Part shown: positions 1 to 11,797 of the stretch, piece after piece
Layout: every line of letters starts with the position of its first letter
Numbering within the stretch: position 1 is the first letter of the stretch
Assembly: GCA_023846275.1 (NCBI GenBank)
Contig: JAIUJO010000071.1
Coordinates: 1,541,498 to 1,605,497 of the forward strand
Origin: Vanilla planifolia
Lineage: Eukaryota > Streptophyta > Magnoliopsida > Asparagales > Orchidaceae
Direction: 5' to 3'
Length of the DNA stretch: 64,000 nt
Made by a program: the position numbers and the translations under genes
Notes under the pieces: generated by a model
Told to the model about the DNA's origin: nothing
The model's database searches: none
Seen by the model: only the letters and a program-made list of their open reading frames with translations

Positions 1-3000
1 TAATAAATTATAAAAATAAATAATTATATTAAGTTAAAATATACTAAAACTTAAATTATATAAAGAGAAGAAATATAATATAAAGTTTACATGAAAATTT
101 CTTTCCAAGATAGGAAAGATTTTGATTATAACATCCGCATTCATGAAATACTATTTGAATTAAAATACCTCATAAAACATACCAAAATAACAAAAATAAA
201 ATATTTAGAAATATAGAAATGAAAATTTGTTTAGATAGAGGTCATGGAGGCCAGTCTAATGATAACTTTTTATCTTATTGAAATCTCGTTCGGAATTACT
301 ATAAAGTACTATAGAAAATAAGAATAAAAAATAATATTTTTTTTTAAAATATTAATTAAATTTATATTAAACCCAAAATGAGCTAAATTTAAACAATGGA
401 ATTAATGCAATGTAAAGGTGATATGATAAGAATATTTAGTGTAACATAGTAATATAAAAAATAAATGAGAAACATTTGAAGAAATAAGATAAAGATTTTA
501 AATAAGTTGTATTCCAATATATTAAGGGAATCAAACATGACATTATTGATTGTTAAAAATATATACTAAATCTTTTAGAGTTACATAATAATATAAAAAA
601 TAAACGGAAAAAAATCTTGATAAAATGAGATAAATTATGTAACAAAGTTGCATTCAAATTTACTAAGTGGATCAAATGTAGAATCCTTGATCACCAAGAA
701 AAGTATTAATCAAAATGCCTATTAAAGCATGCCAAAATAATAGATGTGCACAATTACTTTGTTACATCTCCATTAGACCTCATTAGGAATTACTTTGATA
801 TTCAAATATAAATAAACTTCATTAATAAAAAAATATGATTTTGATTTCTAATTGATATATATATTAAAACTAAGATGAAAAAAATTAGCATAATGTGATA
901 GATCAAATTAAAGCAATGTAAAATGTCACATGATAGAAGATTCATAATGACATAGTAATATAACCTTATCATAACAAAAAATTCAAAAAAAAAGTGAGAC
1001 AAATTACACAACAAGGTTGTATTCCAAGTCACCAATAAGATTAAGTGTAAGCACCATGGTTATTAAATTAGGTGCGAATCAAAATATTTAATTGGATATA
1101 GCTCATTATGATGAGTCTAATGGCATTTCTTTTGCCTCAATCATGCCTCCTTTGGATTTAAAAAAATATTACCAGAATAAATAAGCATAAATAATAAAAA
1201 TATATTATTTTAATACTAAGCAAACATATAACAAAATTGAAGTTTGATGAATTAAAGTAACGTGTTATAACAAGAACAAAGTGAAGAACAAATCTTTATA
1301 ACAAATTTAGACATGTAAAAATATAAGAAAGAGAAACTAAAAATATGAAGAAATGAGATAAATTATATAATAAAGTTGCATTCCAAAATACAAAGGATAT
1401 CGAGCATAATATTCTTCATTGTAAAATTAGGTAGTAATTAAAAAGTCTTTTAAAGTGCACAAAATTTTAAAAAAAATAAAATTAAAAAAATATAAAATCG
1501 TATAATTAGTTTGATGCATTTCATTAAGATGAGTCTAACAAAATTTATTTTGTCTTAATTAGAGCACTTCTACAATTATAATAAATTATTATTTTTATAT
1601 TATGTACATACATATTAAAGATAAAGTGACATAATTAAGGTAATATAATATAACTAGATTAAAGTGATCTAAAGAACACATGAGAGGAGACTTATAGTTA
1701 CAAAATATTAAAAAAATTAAATAAAAGTTTTTAATAAATGAGATAAATTGTATAACAAATTTGTATTCCAATGTACTAAGGAAATCAAGTGTATAATTAT
1801 CGTTTGTCAAAATAGATTTCAACCAACATATCTCACAAAGCATACTAAAATCCTAAAAAATAAAATACTTAAAAATATAAAAACTAAATATTAAATTGAA
1901 TAGAGCATATTGAGTTTAGTTCAGTGATCTTTATGATTCTTCATTAAACATCATTTAGAGTTATTGTGAATTACCAATTAAAATGAGCATAATTGATAAA
2001 AACATATTTTAATGTTATGTGAAAATTTTTTCAAGGTAAAATGATAAAATTTATTATTACATAATAATATAATAAAATCAAAGAAAAATATTTGAAGAAA
2101 TTGAGATAAATTATATTCAAAATTTGCATTTTAAGACCATCAAGAGATCGAGGGTAACATCGTTCATTATCAAATCATGTACGTATTTAAATATTTAGTA
2201 AAGTGTGCCAAAATCATAAAAATAATGTAATTGAGAAGACATAGGAATGAATATTTAATTAGATATAGCTGATTGAGATGTCTGAAATGATATTTTTTTC
2301 AACTCAATTGAACCTCATTTAGAATTAACACAAAATTCTAAAGTAAAGAAGCATAATAATAATAAAAATATAACTTTAATATTAACCAAATTTATATTTT
2401 AATTGCAAGGTGATAAATTGAAGTAATATAGTGTAACAAAAAGAAAGAGCTATAAAGGTCATATAAAAAGAAATTTAGAGTTACATATCAACAAAACAAA
2501 ATTGAATTGAAAATTTTAAAAAAAATGAGAAATTTTTCAAAAATGTTGATTTCCAGGAACTATGAGTTCGAGGGTGGCATCCTTCATCATCAAAACACAT
2601 AAGAACTAACATTTCTCATAAAGAATGCAAAAATCATAGTAAATAAAGTCTTACAAAATGTAAGAAAATGAATGTTTAGTTTGTTAAAATTGGTTGATAA
2701 GAGTATAAAGACGTTTGCTTCATCTCTGTCGACCCTCATTTTGACTTACCATGAATTAATGAAGTTAATAAGTAATAATTTTAATAATAACAACATTCAA
2801 TAAATTTATAGTAAAACTAAAATTAGAAAGATTGAAGCAATATGTATAATGACATTTAAAGAAACAAGATAAATGTTTCAAAAAGTTTCTTTTTTATGGA
2901 ACTGAGGATATCGAGTCTAACATCCTCAATGACCATAATAGGTACAAATGATATTAAATCATAATGTATACCAAAAAGTTTGAAATAAAGTATTTAGAAA

Positions 3001-3675
3001 TATAAAAATGAATATTTATTTAGATAGGTGATAAAGAGGTTGAGTCCAATGAATCTTTTTCATTTAATTGGAACTCATTTTGAATTATTATAAATTAGCT
3101 AATTAAATAATATTAAAAAATAATGAAATGTTATTTTTAAGATTAAGTAAATTATGTTAAAGTCAAAATAAATTAATGTTAAGCAATCTAATCTTTCAAA
3201 ATCAAAGACATGAAACAGTTACAAGAGAGAAGAGTAAGAGTGAGATAATAATATAATTAAATCAATGCAAAAAATTTGAAAAATTAAACAAACTATGTGG
3301 GAAAATTGAACTCAAAGATACCAAAATGACTCCAAAGATAAGTCAAAATTCAAGAAAATAAGAAATTTAATAATATAAAAATGGGTACTTACTTTCATAA
3401 TGCTTATCGATACAAGGCCAACAAGGAATGTTTCATCTAAATTGGGGCTCATTTAAAATTATTTTGAGTTACAAAAGTTAATAGACATAAATAATAAAAA
3501 ATTATTATTTTAACATTTAGAAAATATATAATAAAACTAAAATGAGTTAAATTGAAGTAACATAATACAAGTAAATCAAAGTATTGTCAGGGACACAAGA
3601 GAGGAGAATTAGAGTTTCAAAACAACATAACAAAATCATTATGAAAAATTTGAAAATAAGATATAAATTACAAAA
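1..3675 (+). repeat. Diverged ~420-bp tandem repeat array, forward block 1a
   Basis: Degenerate head-to-tail copies of an AT-rich unit of about 420 bp. Recurrent landmarks, in order, are a run like aagcataaataataataaa, then gagataaattgaag, ataaccaaatcaaag, gaggagatttagagttac, a second ataaccaaatcaaag, a second gagataaatt, gttgcattccaagatac, gagtgtaacatcctcgatc, tcatcaaat, agtatgccaaaatcata, aatatttaattagatag, gagctcattgagatgag and catctcgattggacctca. The 'catcctcgatcatcaaat' landmark recurs near 1,037, 1,395, 1,787, 2,150, 2,571 and 2,914. Copies look only roughly two-thirds alike by eye, so the array is old. Minus-strand frames of 60-90 codons here are chance frames. The block stops at 3,675 within the second gagataaatt landmark. 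Confidence 0.85.
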
Positions 3676-5659
3676 GAAAGAAACATGTTAGTATTCCTAT
3701 TTTAGTTGAAATATCACCTTACTCTTCTCATTGTAATCCCTTAACTACCATCAAAATAAGACCTATTATTTACTACATACATAGGTGATATGGTGAGGTT
3801 AATGAAGCCTTTGTTAGAGAATGTGATGGAAACATGAGCATTCTCCTTATTTGGAAAATATAAAAAACTAATTTCAAACCATAAAGACTTAGAAGAATAT
3901 GGATTCTATCTTTAAAGGGTACAAGCTTTGTAGTGAAGGAATTTGAAACAAAAATTATGGGGACCAATATCACTATAGATACAAAACTGATGAAGAAGTA
4001 CAAACAAAATAAAGGAAAGCATAAAGTAGAAAGTGTGGATTGCAACTAGAAAGCAAAGATACTGATAACCAGCTTCTCTCGAAATGCTTGGGCCTAAAAT
4101 CAGGGTCTTAACACAAGAAAGGTAATACAAATATAAGTACAAGTTCTTATGCTACACATGTGAACTTTTTAACTCATGGAACATTATTTTATTCCAGCTA
4201 AGATCCTTTGTTTATCTAATGCAACTTGTTTTGATGAGCTCAATTGTTCTATCTAATTATCCCTCAAATCTATTTTCCATATTATGAAATTTTAGGAAAC
4301 TTGTACTTTCTCTAAGATCTATAAAATGTGGGGAATAAGGTAAATTTTAGGGCTAATCATTTCTTGGATTCCAAAAATTCATTTGATAATCTCCCACTTT
4401 GATTATTTCCAAATTGATATTATTCTTAGGAAAAAGCTTTGAAACTTAAGGAGTGTCATCGATATTCTCTAGGAATGGTGCATAAATGTATTTTTTGAAA
4501 ACATATACTTTTCTATAAATTCTGGCTTTAGTTTCTTTACAAAATTGTTCATCTCATTTTAAAAAGGAATTCTCAACTGTAATAGCAAAAGCATAACTTC
4601 TCTTATAATGTATTTATTTTTTATTCTCTTAGACACTTCATTGTGTTATCTACTACATTGAATTCTTTTATTCTTTCTCTTATTGAAATGAGTAAGGTCT
4701 CCTTTCTTACTTCTTCAAGATTTGATAGCTTGATGCTCTAGGGACAAGATTGGATGACTGGGTTAATGAAGCCATTTTTACAAAATAATTCTCAAAGAAA
4801 GTCTAAGGAACATGTTCTAGTTATAATGAATATCGAAAAAACAATTTGTTAACTTACAATGTCTTTGTGATAATTGTCTTTAAAATGACTAGCTTTCTCA
4901 AAAGTTTAGGAACTTCATATTCTTTAGCAAGAACCATGTAGTGTTTGAGTAACGATAAGTCTGAGCTAGAACAATATCTTCATAGGGAATGAAGATATTG
5001 TAAAGGCACATACTAGTGTTCCTTCTTTAGTTGAAATATTTTCTTAGGGAATTTATTTAAATAGACTTTGCACTTTAGGAGCCTTTTCTAGCATATGTTT
5101 GAGAAGGTATTGTAAAATCTTTTTTTGACTGAAGAGACTTTATGGGTTTCTACTTTTTTAGAATGTGGTAATTAAGCCATTAGGATCATTATTTTTTTTA
5201 ATTTAAGATTTTGTGGTGTTGTTACTCCTTGATGTGGGGCAAAACTTTTTCTTTTTGGAGAGGAAGATGTTTCATAAATAAACTCAATGTAAGAAAAGTT
5301 ACCAATAAGAACATCTATGATATATAAGAATAGATTATGGTTCTTTGTAGTATTCCACATATGATTCAATAAGCACTTGTCAACCTCATTAACTAGATGT
5401 TGACACCTACATTATAAATTTGAATTTCTAGAAATGTGTTGAGTGTTTGAGGCCCAAAAGTGATTTAGATGGCAAAAAGAGAATTGAGTAGTCCATTTCC
5501 TACAAAATATGTTAGTGTTATATTTTGTAACTCCATGAAATATCTTTATAATAACAATATTTTCTAGCCATTTGTATCCATTTGAACTACTATTATAAGA
5601 CTTTCTATGGCAATTCATAATGCTAATTTAAGGTATTTTGTGGCCATTTGTTCACTAAT
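3676..5659. other. Unassigned non-repeat insertion in the array
   Basis: The tandem repeat stops at about 3,675 and resumes at about 5,952. This segment lacks the array landmarks and has a different, more mixed base composition. Its right edge carries a minus-strand pararetroviral RNase H remnant, so part of the segment may be further decayed sequence of the same element lying downstream on the minus strand. I recognise no other domain: the longest minus-strand frames (3,773-4,045 and 3,912-4,142) overlap each other and show no family signature. No terminal repeats were found. Confidence 0.5.
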
Positions 5660-5951
5660 TATTTATTTTAAGGCTTCAATGGCCCTTTGAGGGCATGTTT
5701 TCCTAAAATTATGGGGGAGGTAATCAGTTAGACTATTATCTTTCCCATTTATATATTTGATGATTATATTATATCAATTGATAATTACAAAATTACTAAA
5801 TAATAACCACTTATTTTTTGCCAACTTATTGCGATTAATTTTATTATAAAATGCTATGATTGTTTTGTACTAAGTCATAAGAATAACTTGTCTTCTATTT
5901 TTTTTGAATATTTTTGAGCTTTATAAGCTTTATATACTTGCTAAAACTTTT
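5660..5951 (-). pseudogene. Endogenous pararetrovirus-like RNase H remnant (Caulimoviridae-type), broken
   Basis: Read on the minus strand from about 5,945 down to 5,660, one frame gives a recognisable C-terminal part of the RNase H domain that follows the reverse transcriptase in plant pararetroviruses. Visible pieces are AFYNKINRNK, KNKWLLFSNF and KYINGKDNSLTDYL. The spacing of FYNK, a basic stretch, W-L-F and IxGKDNxLxD(Y/F)L fits the caulimovirid RNase H end better than the Ty3 pattern. The frame is interrupted by in-frame stops (one after RQVILMT, one after NFVIIN) and ends at a TAA near 5,660. The upstream reverse transcriptase is absent because the tandem repeat begins directly at about 5,952. 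It is therefore a truncated, non-functional fossil. A diverged Ty3-type RNase H is the main alternative. Confidence 0.5.
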
Positions 5952-6751
5952 AGCATATAATTAAATAATAAATAATAAAAATTTTATTTTTTTAATTTTT
6001 AGTAATTATATATATCAATGCTAAAAATGAGTTAAAAAAGATTTATAAAATAACTAAATCAAAGTGATGTAAAGGTCATAAAGAAAGGAAAACAAGAGTT
6101 TCATAGTAATTAGCCAAATCAAAGAAAAATATTTGAAAATATAAGATAATGTTTACAAGAAAGTTGTACTCTAAGACAATGAGATACTTAAGAGAAAAAT
6201 CTTTTATTATAAAATGAAGTAGAATTGAAATTTCTCATAAATCTTCTAGAAAAAAAAATATTTTCAATTATAAAAATCAATAAATTTTGTTTAATGAGGG
6301 TTGCTTTGCCTTTTTCAAACCTTATTTGTAATCATTGAGAATTATCAAAGCAAATAAGCATACAAAATAACAAATTATTATTTGAGTATTAAATTATTAG
6401 ATATTAAATTACAAAATATAAATTGAATCACTATAACACAACAAAAACAAAACATTTGAGAACATAACATAAACGATACATGAAAATTATATTACAAGAT
6501 TATAAGAACATTGAGTGTAACTTCATCGATCATCAAATAAGGTACATATCAAAATAACTTGTAAAGCATTCTAAAATCTCCAAAAAAATATTTAAAAGTA
6601 AAATAAAATAAATAGATAATCGTTTATGTTAATTAAGATGAGTCAAATGACGTTTAACCATAAGTAAGAAAAAGTATTATTTCAAAACAATATAAATATA
6701 TAATAAAGTTGAGATTAATTTTAGTAATGGAATATAAGAAACACAAAACAG
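5952..6751 (+). repeat. Diverged ~420-bp tandem repeat array, forward block 1b
   Basis: The forward array resumes here in the aagcataaataata landmark and runs through about two units to the plastid insertion. A clear landmark is gtgtaacttcatcgatcatc near 6,510. The last repeat sequence, aatataagaaacacaaaac, matches the first ataaccaaatcaaag landmark just before the insertion. Confidence 0.8.
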
Positions 6752-7003
6752 AAAATTCTTCAGAAGATTCTTCCACAATGGATTCTAACACAATGGACTC
6801 TGATAAGTGAGATTTCGAGTCAATGTTTACAGAATTTTCATCTTATTCTGTTCGAAGAACAGATTCATCGAAAAAATGAGTCACCCGTATGGATATGGGC
6901 ACATCTGATATCCACAAATCCTCGGGAATTCCTCGATTCAATCTTTTTACTTCTTCTTGTTGCTGGATATCTCGTTTCTATACATCTTCTCTTTTTTTCC
7001 CAA
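6752..7003 (+). pseudogene. ycf2: Nuclear copy of a plastid ycf2 fragment (NUPT)
   Basis: One plus-strand frame stays open through the segment and reads as an internal part of plastid Ycf2. Pieces seen, in order, are [46 protein letters not shown] and [16 protein letters not shown]. These align in the same order with a conserved stretch of Ycf2 that ends in a hydrophobic LLLVAGY-HLLF motif. Ycf2 is a very large (about 2,000-2,300 residue) plastid-encoded protein linked to an AAA-ATPase motor of the plastid inner envelope; only about 84 codons are here, so the copy cannot work. GC content is visibly higher than the flanks. The repeat is in the same phase on both sides (before: the ataaccaaatcaaag landmark; after: taaaggtcac), so plastid DNA was inserted into one unit with little or no loss. 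The assignment rests on remembered similarity, not a search. Confidence 0.85.
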
Positions 7004-8049
7004 CAATATAAAGGTCACAAAAATTATGTGGTTTAGATAGCAATTTAACCAAAATAAAGTGAAACTATTTAAGAAATAAGAAACATTACATGGGGAGCAT
7101 ATATTTCAAGATTTAAATGGGATCAAGGGTGGCATCCTTGATCTTCAAATTAGGTACAGAACGAACATTTTTTTAAAAGCATGGAAAATGCATCAAAAAC
7201 AAAATATTGAAATACATAAAAATCAATTGTTAATTTGATAAAGCTTATAGAGAAGAGTTGAATGACATTTGTTTTATCGTTATTGGACTTCATTTGAAAT
7301 TTCTTTTAATTACAAAACTAAAAAAAATCATTAATATTAATAAATTATTATTTTTTTACAAAGTAAATATATATTAAAAATGCAATAACATAACTTAAAC
7401 CAATTAAAATTTCGAATTAATGTTGATGCATACATGATAATGGGAGAATTTTTTTTTACATAGTAATATAGCCAAAAAAAGTAAAGAGGATGTGAATAAA
7501 TTGGAGCAAATATGCTAGGAGAATTACATATCAAGTTTGTAAGTAGATGTATTATGTCATCTTTGATCATTAAATCAATCATGAATTAAAAATCCCATAA
7601 CACTGGTAAAAATTCTAGAAAATCTTAAATTTTGAAAAATAAAAAATTTAAATTTAATGTGATAGAGCTCATTGAGATAAGTCTAACGATATTTTTTTTC
7701 CTCTTAGTCAATTTGTTTTATAATTAATCAAAATTCCCAAAGTAAATAAGCGCAAATAATAGTAAATAATAAATTCAACATTAAGAAAATATATGTTTAA
7801 GCTAAAACTTGATAAAGTAAAGAAAAATAATGCAACCAAATCAATATGATACAAAGGCCAATTTTATATTACAAAATAATATAATCAAATCAAAGGGAAA
7901 ACTTAGAGGATGTGAGATAAATTATAATGGAAAATTATATTCAATGATATTAAGAAGATTGAGTGCAACATCATCATTTGTCAAAATAAAGTAAAAATCA
8001 AAATGTTTCATAAAGTTTGCCAAAATCATAGACAATAAATTATTTACTA

Positions 8050-8073
8050 AATATATATATATATATATATATA
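8050..8073. repeat. (AT)n microsatellite
   Basis: Uninterrupted AT dinucleotide run of about 12 units inside an array unit. Confidence 0.95.
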
Positions 8074-9533
8074 GATATAATTTGATAGAGCATATTTAAG
8101 TTAGTCCAATGACATTTATTTTATTTCAATCAAACCACTTTATGAACAATTTTCAATTAAAAAAGAAAATAAATATAAATAATAATAAATTAATAACAGA
8201 ATATTAATTAGACATATATATTAAAGCTAAAATAAGATAAATTGAATGAATATAATAAAACAAATATAAGGTAATGTAATGATCACATAGGATGGGAATC
8301 AAAGTTCCAAAATAACATTACCAAATCTAATGAAAATATTTGAAGAAATAAGATAAATGGTTTGAGCAAGTTGAATTCTAAATATAAAAGAGATCATGTG
8401 TAACATCCTCAATTATAAAATTAGATGTGTAAAATTGTTTGGTAAAGAATGCTAAAATAATAAAAAATATTTTTTAAAAAAATATAAAAATTAATATTAA
8501 ATTTAATGGAGCCTATTGCTACAAGTAAATAGTCATAAATAATAATATATTATATTATAATATTAAGAAAATATATTTTAAAACTAAAATTAGATAAAAT
8601 AAATTTATATTAAATAACTAAATTAAAGCCATGTAATAGTTAGAAGCTGTGAGAATTAGAGATACATAGTAATATAACCAAATCAAAGAGTGACATTTAA
8701 AGAAGTAAGATAAATTGTATGGAAAAGAAACATTGCAAGATATTAAGAAGATTAAGAGGAACATCCTCTATCCTAAAATAAAGTACAAATAAAAATCTCT
8801 CATAAGATAGGATAAAACTTGTGAAATTAAAATATTTAAAATATAAAAAAATACATTTAAATTGGTAAAGGTCATTGAGTTTAGTTTAATGATGTTTGGT
8901 TTTTGTTAATCAAACATAGATTGGAATTATCACAGATTATAAAATTAATAAGCAAAAAAATAATTAATTTTTATTAAAATATTAAGCTAATAAAAATTAA
9001 ACTTAAAAGAAGGTTAATTTATGTATTATTAAATAACAAAATTAATATGATGTAAAAGTCACATGAAAGGAGATTTAAAGTAAGATAGTAATAAACAAAT
9101 CCATATCTAAAATTTTGTAGGAATTATGAAGATTATACTTGATTGTTGCATTCCAAGATACTAAAATGCGTAGGCTAATATCCTCGATTATCAAATATGA
9201 TAATAATTAAAAAGACTAAAAAAGTATCCTAAATCTAACGAAAATAAAATATTTAAAAACAAAAAAATAAGTATTTAATTAAAAAGAGTTTGTCAAGATT
9301 AGTAAAATGGCCTTTTTCCTTCTCCGTTAGTACTTCTTTGGAGTTAATACAAATTACCAAAGTAATCAAACAAAAATAATAATAAATTATAATTTCATAA
9401 TTAAATGAACATATATTCAAGTTGGAACAATATGAAATAATAAAGTCAAAAAGATCCGAATGTCACAAGAGAGTAGAATTAGGGATTCAATAAAATAAAA
9501 CTAATTCACATTGAAAATATTTAATAAATGAAA

Positions 9534-11797
9534 TAAAATATAAATGGATAAATCAATGTAAGGTCATACAAGAGGAGATTTAGAGTTATGTTATAATTTA
9601 AACAAGTTAAAAAAAATTTGATAAAGTGAGAAAAATTATGCAGGAATGTTACTAATCAAAAGAGTAAGGAGAACGAGTGAAACATCCACGATTATGAAAT
9701 TAGGTCCAAATTGAACTTCCTTATAAAGAATATAAAAGATATAGAAAATAGATTATTTGAAAAAAAAGAAATAAATACTAAATTAGATAGAGCATGTCAA
9801 GAAGAGGTCAGCAACATTTGCTTCATCTAAAGTGGACCTTGTTTTGAGTTGCTCCAAATTACTAGAATAAATAAGCATAAATAATAAAAAATTATTATTT
9901 TGAAATTATGTAAATATATAATATAACGAAGAAAAGATAAATTAAAGTAAACTTATATAACTAAATGATAAAGACATAAAGGACACATGAGAGGAGAATT
10001 AGAGCTTTATATTAATATAAGTACATCAAAGTGAAAAATTTAAACAAATTAGATAAATTGAATGGAGAAAGTGCATTCCATGACACTAACAAGATTAGAT
10101 ATAACATTAAACATCATAAAATCATGTACAAACAAAAATATTACATAATGTATGCCAAAATAAAAAAATATATATTTTAAAAAAATTAATATTTAACTTG
10201 ATAAAACTCATCCTTGTGAGTAAAACAACATTGTTTCACCTCAAAAGATCTAATTTAAAATTACACAAATTACAAAATTGAATAAGAATTGTTAATGACA
10301 AAGTATTATTTTAATATTAAGTAAATTTATAATAAAACCAAAATAAGACAAATTGAAGGAACATAATATAACCAAATTAAAGTAATAAAATGGTAAGAGG
10401 ATATGATATATAGAGTTACTTATTAAAATAACCAAATTCAAAGCAAAAATTTGAAGAAATAAGATAAATTGAATAGAAAAGTTTTATTCAAGATATGACC
10501 CAAAGTTTCTCATAAAATTCGGCAAAGCCCTAAAAAACATAAGTTTTAAAAAAATTAGAGATGAGTATTTAATTAGATAGAGCTCATTGAGATGAGTCTA
10601 GTGACATTTGATTCATCTTAATCATAAATCATTTGGAATTACCACGAATTTCAATTGTAAATATACATTTATTTTGAAATGTGACAATATAAGTAAAATA
10701 ACATAACCAATTCTAAGTGTTGATACTTTCACATGAAAGGAGATTACAGTTACATTATAATACAACCAAATCAAAATGGGAATTTTAAAAAGATATATAA
10801 ATTGTACTATAAAGCAGAACTTCAAGTTACTATAGGGACTCACTGTAATATACCAAATCACAAATCATGTATAGAAATATGTTATTAAGAGTGCCAAAAG
10901 TTAAAAAAATAAAATTTTGAAAAAAATAAAAATGACTATCTAATTCTAAAGAGCTTATTAATACAAGTTTATTGGTATTTGTTTTGTATAAAATAGACCA
11001 TGTTTTGGATTACTACAAAAAAAAAATTAACATTCATAAATAATAATTAAATATTATTAAATATTTAGTAAATATATATTGAATATGAAATGTGATAAAT
11101 TAAAGCAATATAATATAACAACATCAAAGTGAGGTAGAAGTGACATGAAGAGATTTAAAGTTATAGAGTAAAACGTACAAAAAAAAAAGTTTGATGAAAA
11201 GACGTAAATTATGAGGGAAATTCTCATTTTTTGATTCTAAAAAGATTGATTATAAAATTCTTCATTATCAAATCTAGTAATAATCAAAATATCTCATAAT
11301 ATATAATAAAGTAATAGAAAATAAAATACATAAAGTAATATAAATGAATATATAATTGGATAAAACCTTTCAAGATGATTCCAAAAATGTTTATTTCATC
11401 TCAATCAAACATCATTGGGAATTTCTATGAATTAAAAACATAAATAGCCATAAATAATAAAAAAATATTTTAATTTGGGATAGGCATATATATTGTTGTC
11501 AAAAAGAGATAAATTCAAGTAAAGCATAAATATCAAATGAAAGATATGTAAATGTCACACTCGAAGAGATTTGTAGTTACATATTAATATAACCAGATCA
11601 AAGTGAAAACTTTGGAGAAATGAGATAAACAATGTGAAAATCTCTCCAAGATAGAAAGGAGATTCAGTGTAGCATCTTCAATTTTCAAATAAGTTAAAAA
11701 ATATCTAATAAAGTATGTCGAAACATAACAAAATAAAATATATTTAAATAAAAAGATAAATATTAAGTAAATGTTTATTTAATCTAAAATAACATAA
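9534..11797 (+). repeat. Arm A of a near-identical ~2.2-kb inverted duplication
   Basis: This part of the forward array is repeated almost base for base, in reverse complement, at 22,772-25,070. Sampled stretches differ by single substitutions: ggaaagatatg-type sequence near 11,545 versus agctttc in the other arm, and gaataagaattg near 10,280 versus aattcctattc. The 240-bp stretch 10,622-10,861 translates identically to 23,705-23,944. Identity is about 99 % by eye, against roughly two-thirds between neighbouring units. The match is continuous from 9,568 to 11,797; a further 20-bp exact match (9,534-9,553) lies beyond a short non-matching stretch. Confidence 0.9.

Noticed and set aside
802..1035. 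Many minus-strand frames with a shared hydrophobic NLSHFF...WLYY-like peptide, suggesting a membrane protein family.
   Set aside because: The shared peptide is the reverse translation of the repeated ataaccaaatcaaag/gagataaatt landmark; lengths and starts vary at random and stops interrupt most copies.
10622..10861. A 79-codon minus-strand frame identical to a plus-strand frame at 23,705-23,944, suggesting a duplicated conserved gene.
   Set aside because: Both lie in the inverted duplication of the tandem repeat. The peptide is a translation of array landmarks, and similar degenerate peptides occur in other units. Identity reflects recent copying, not coding constraint.
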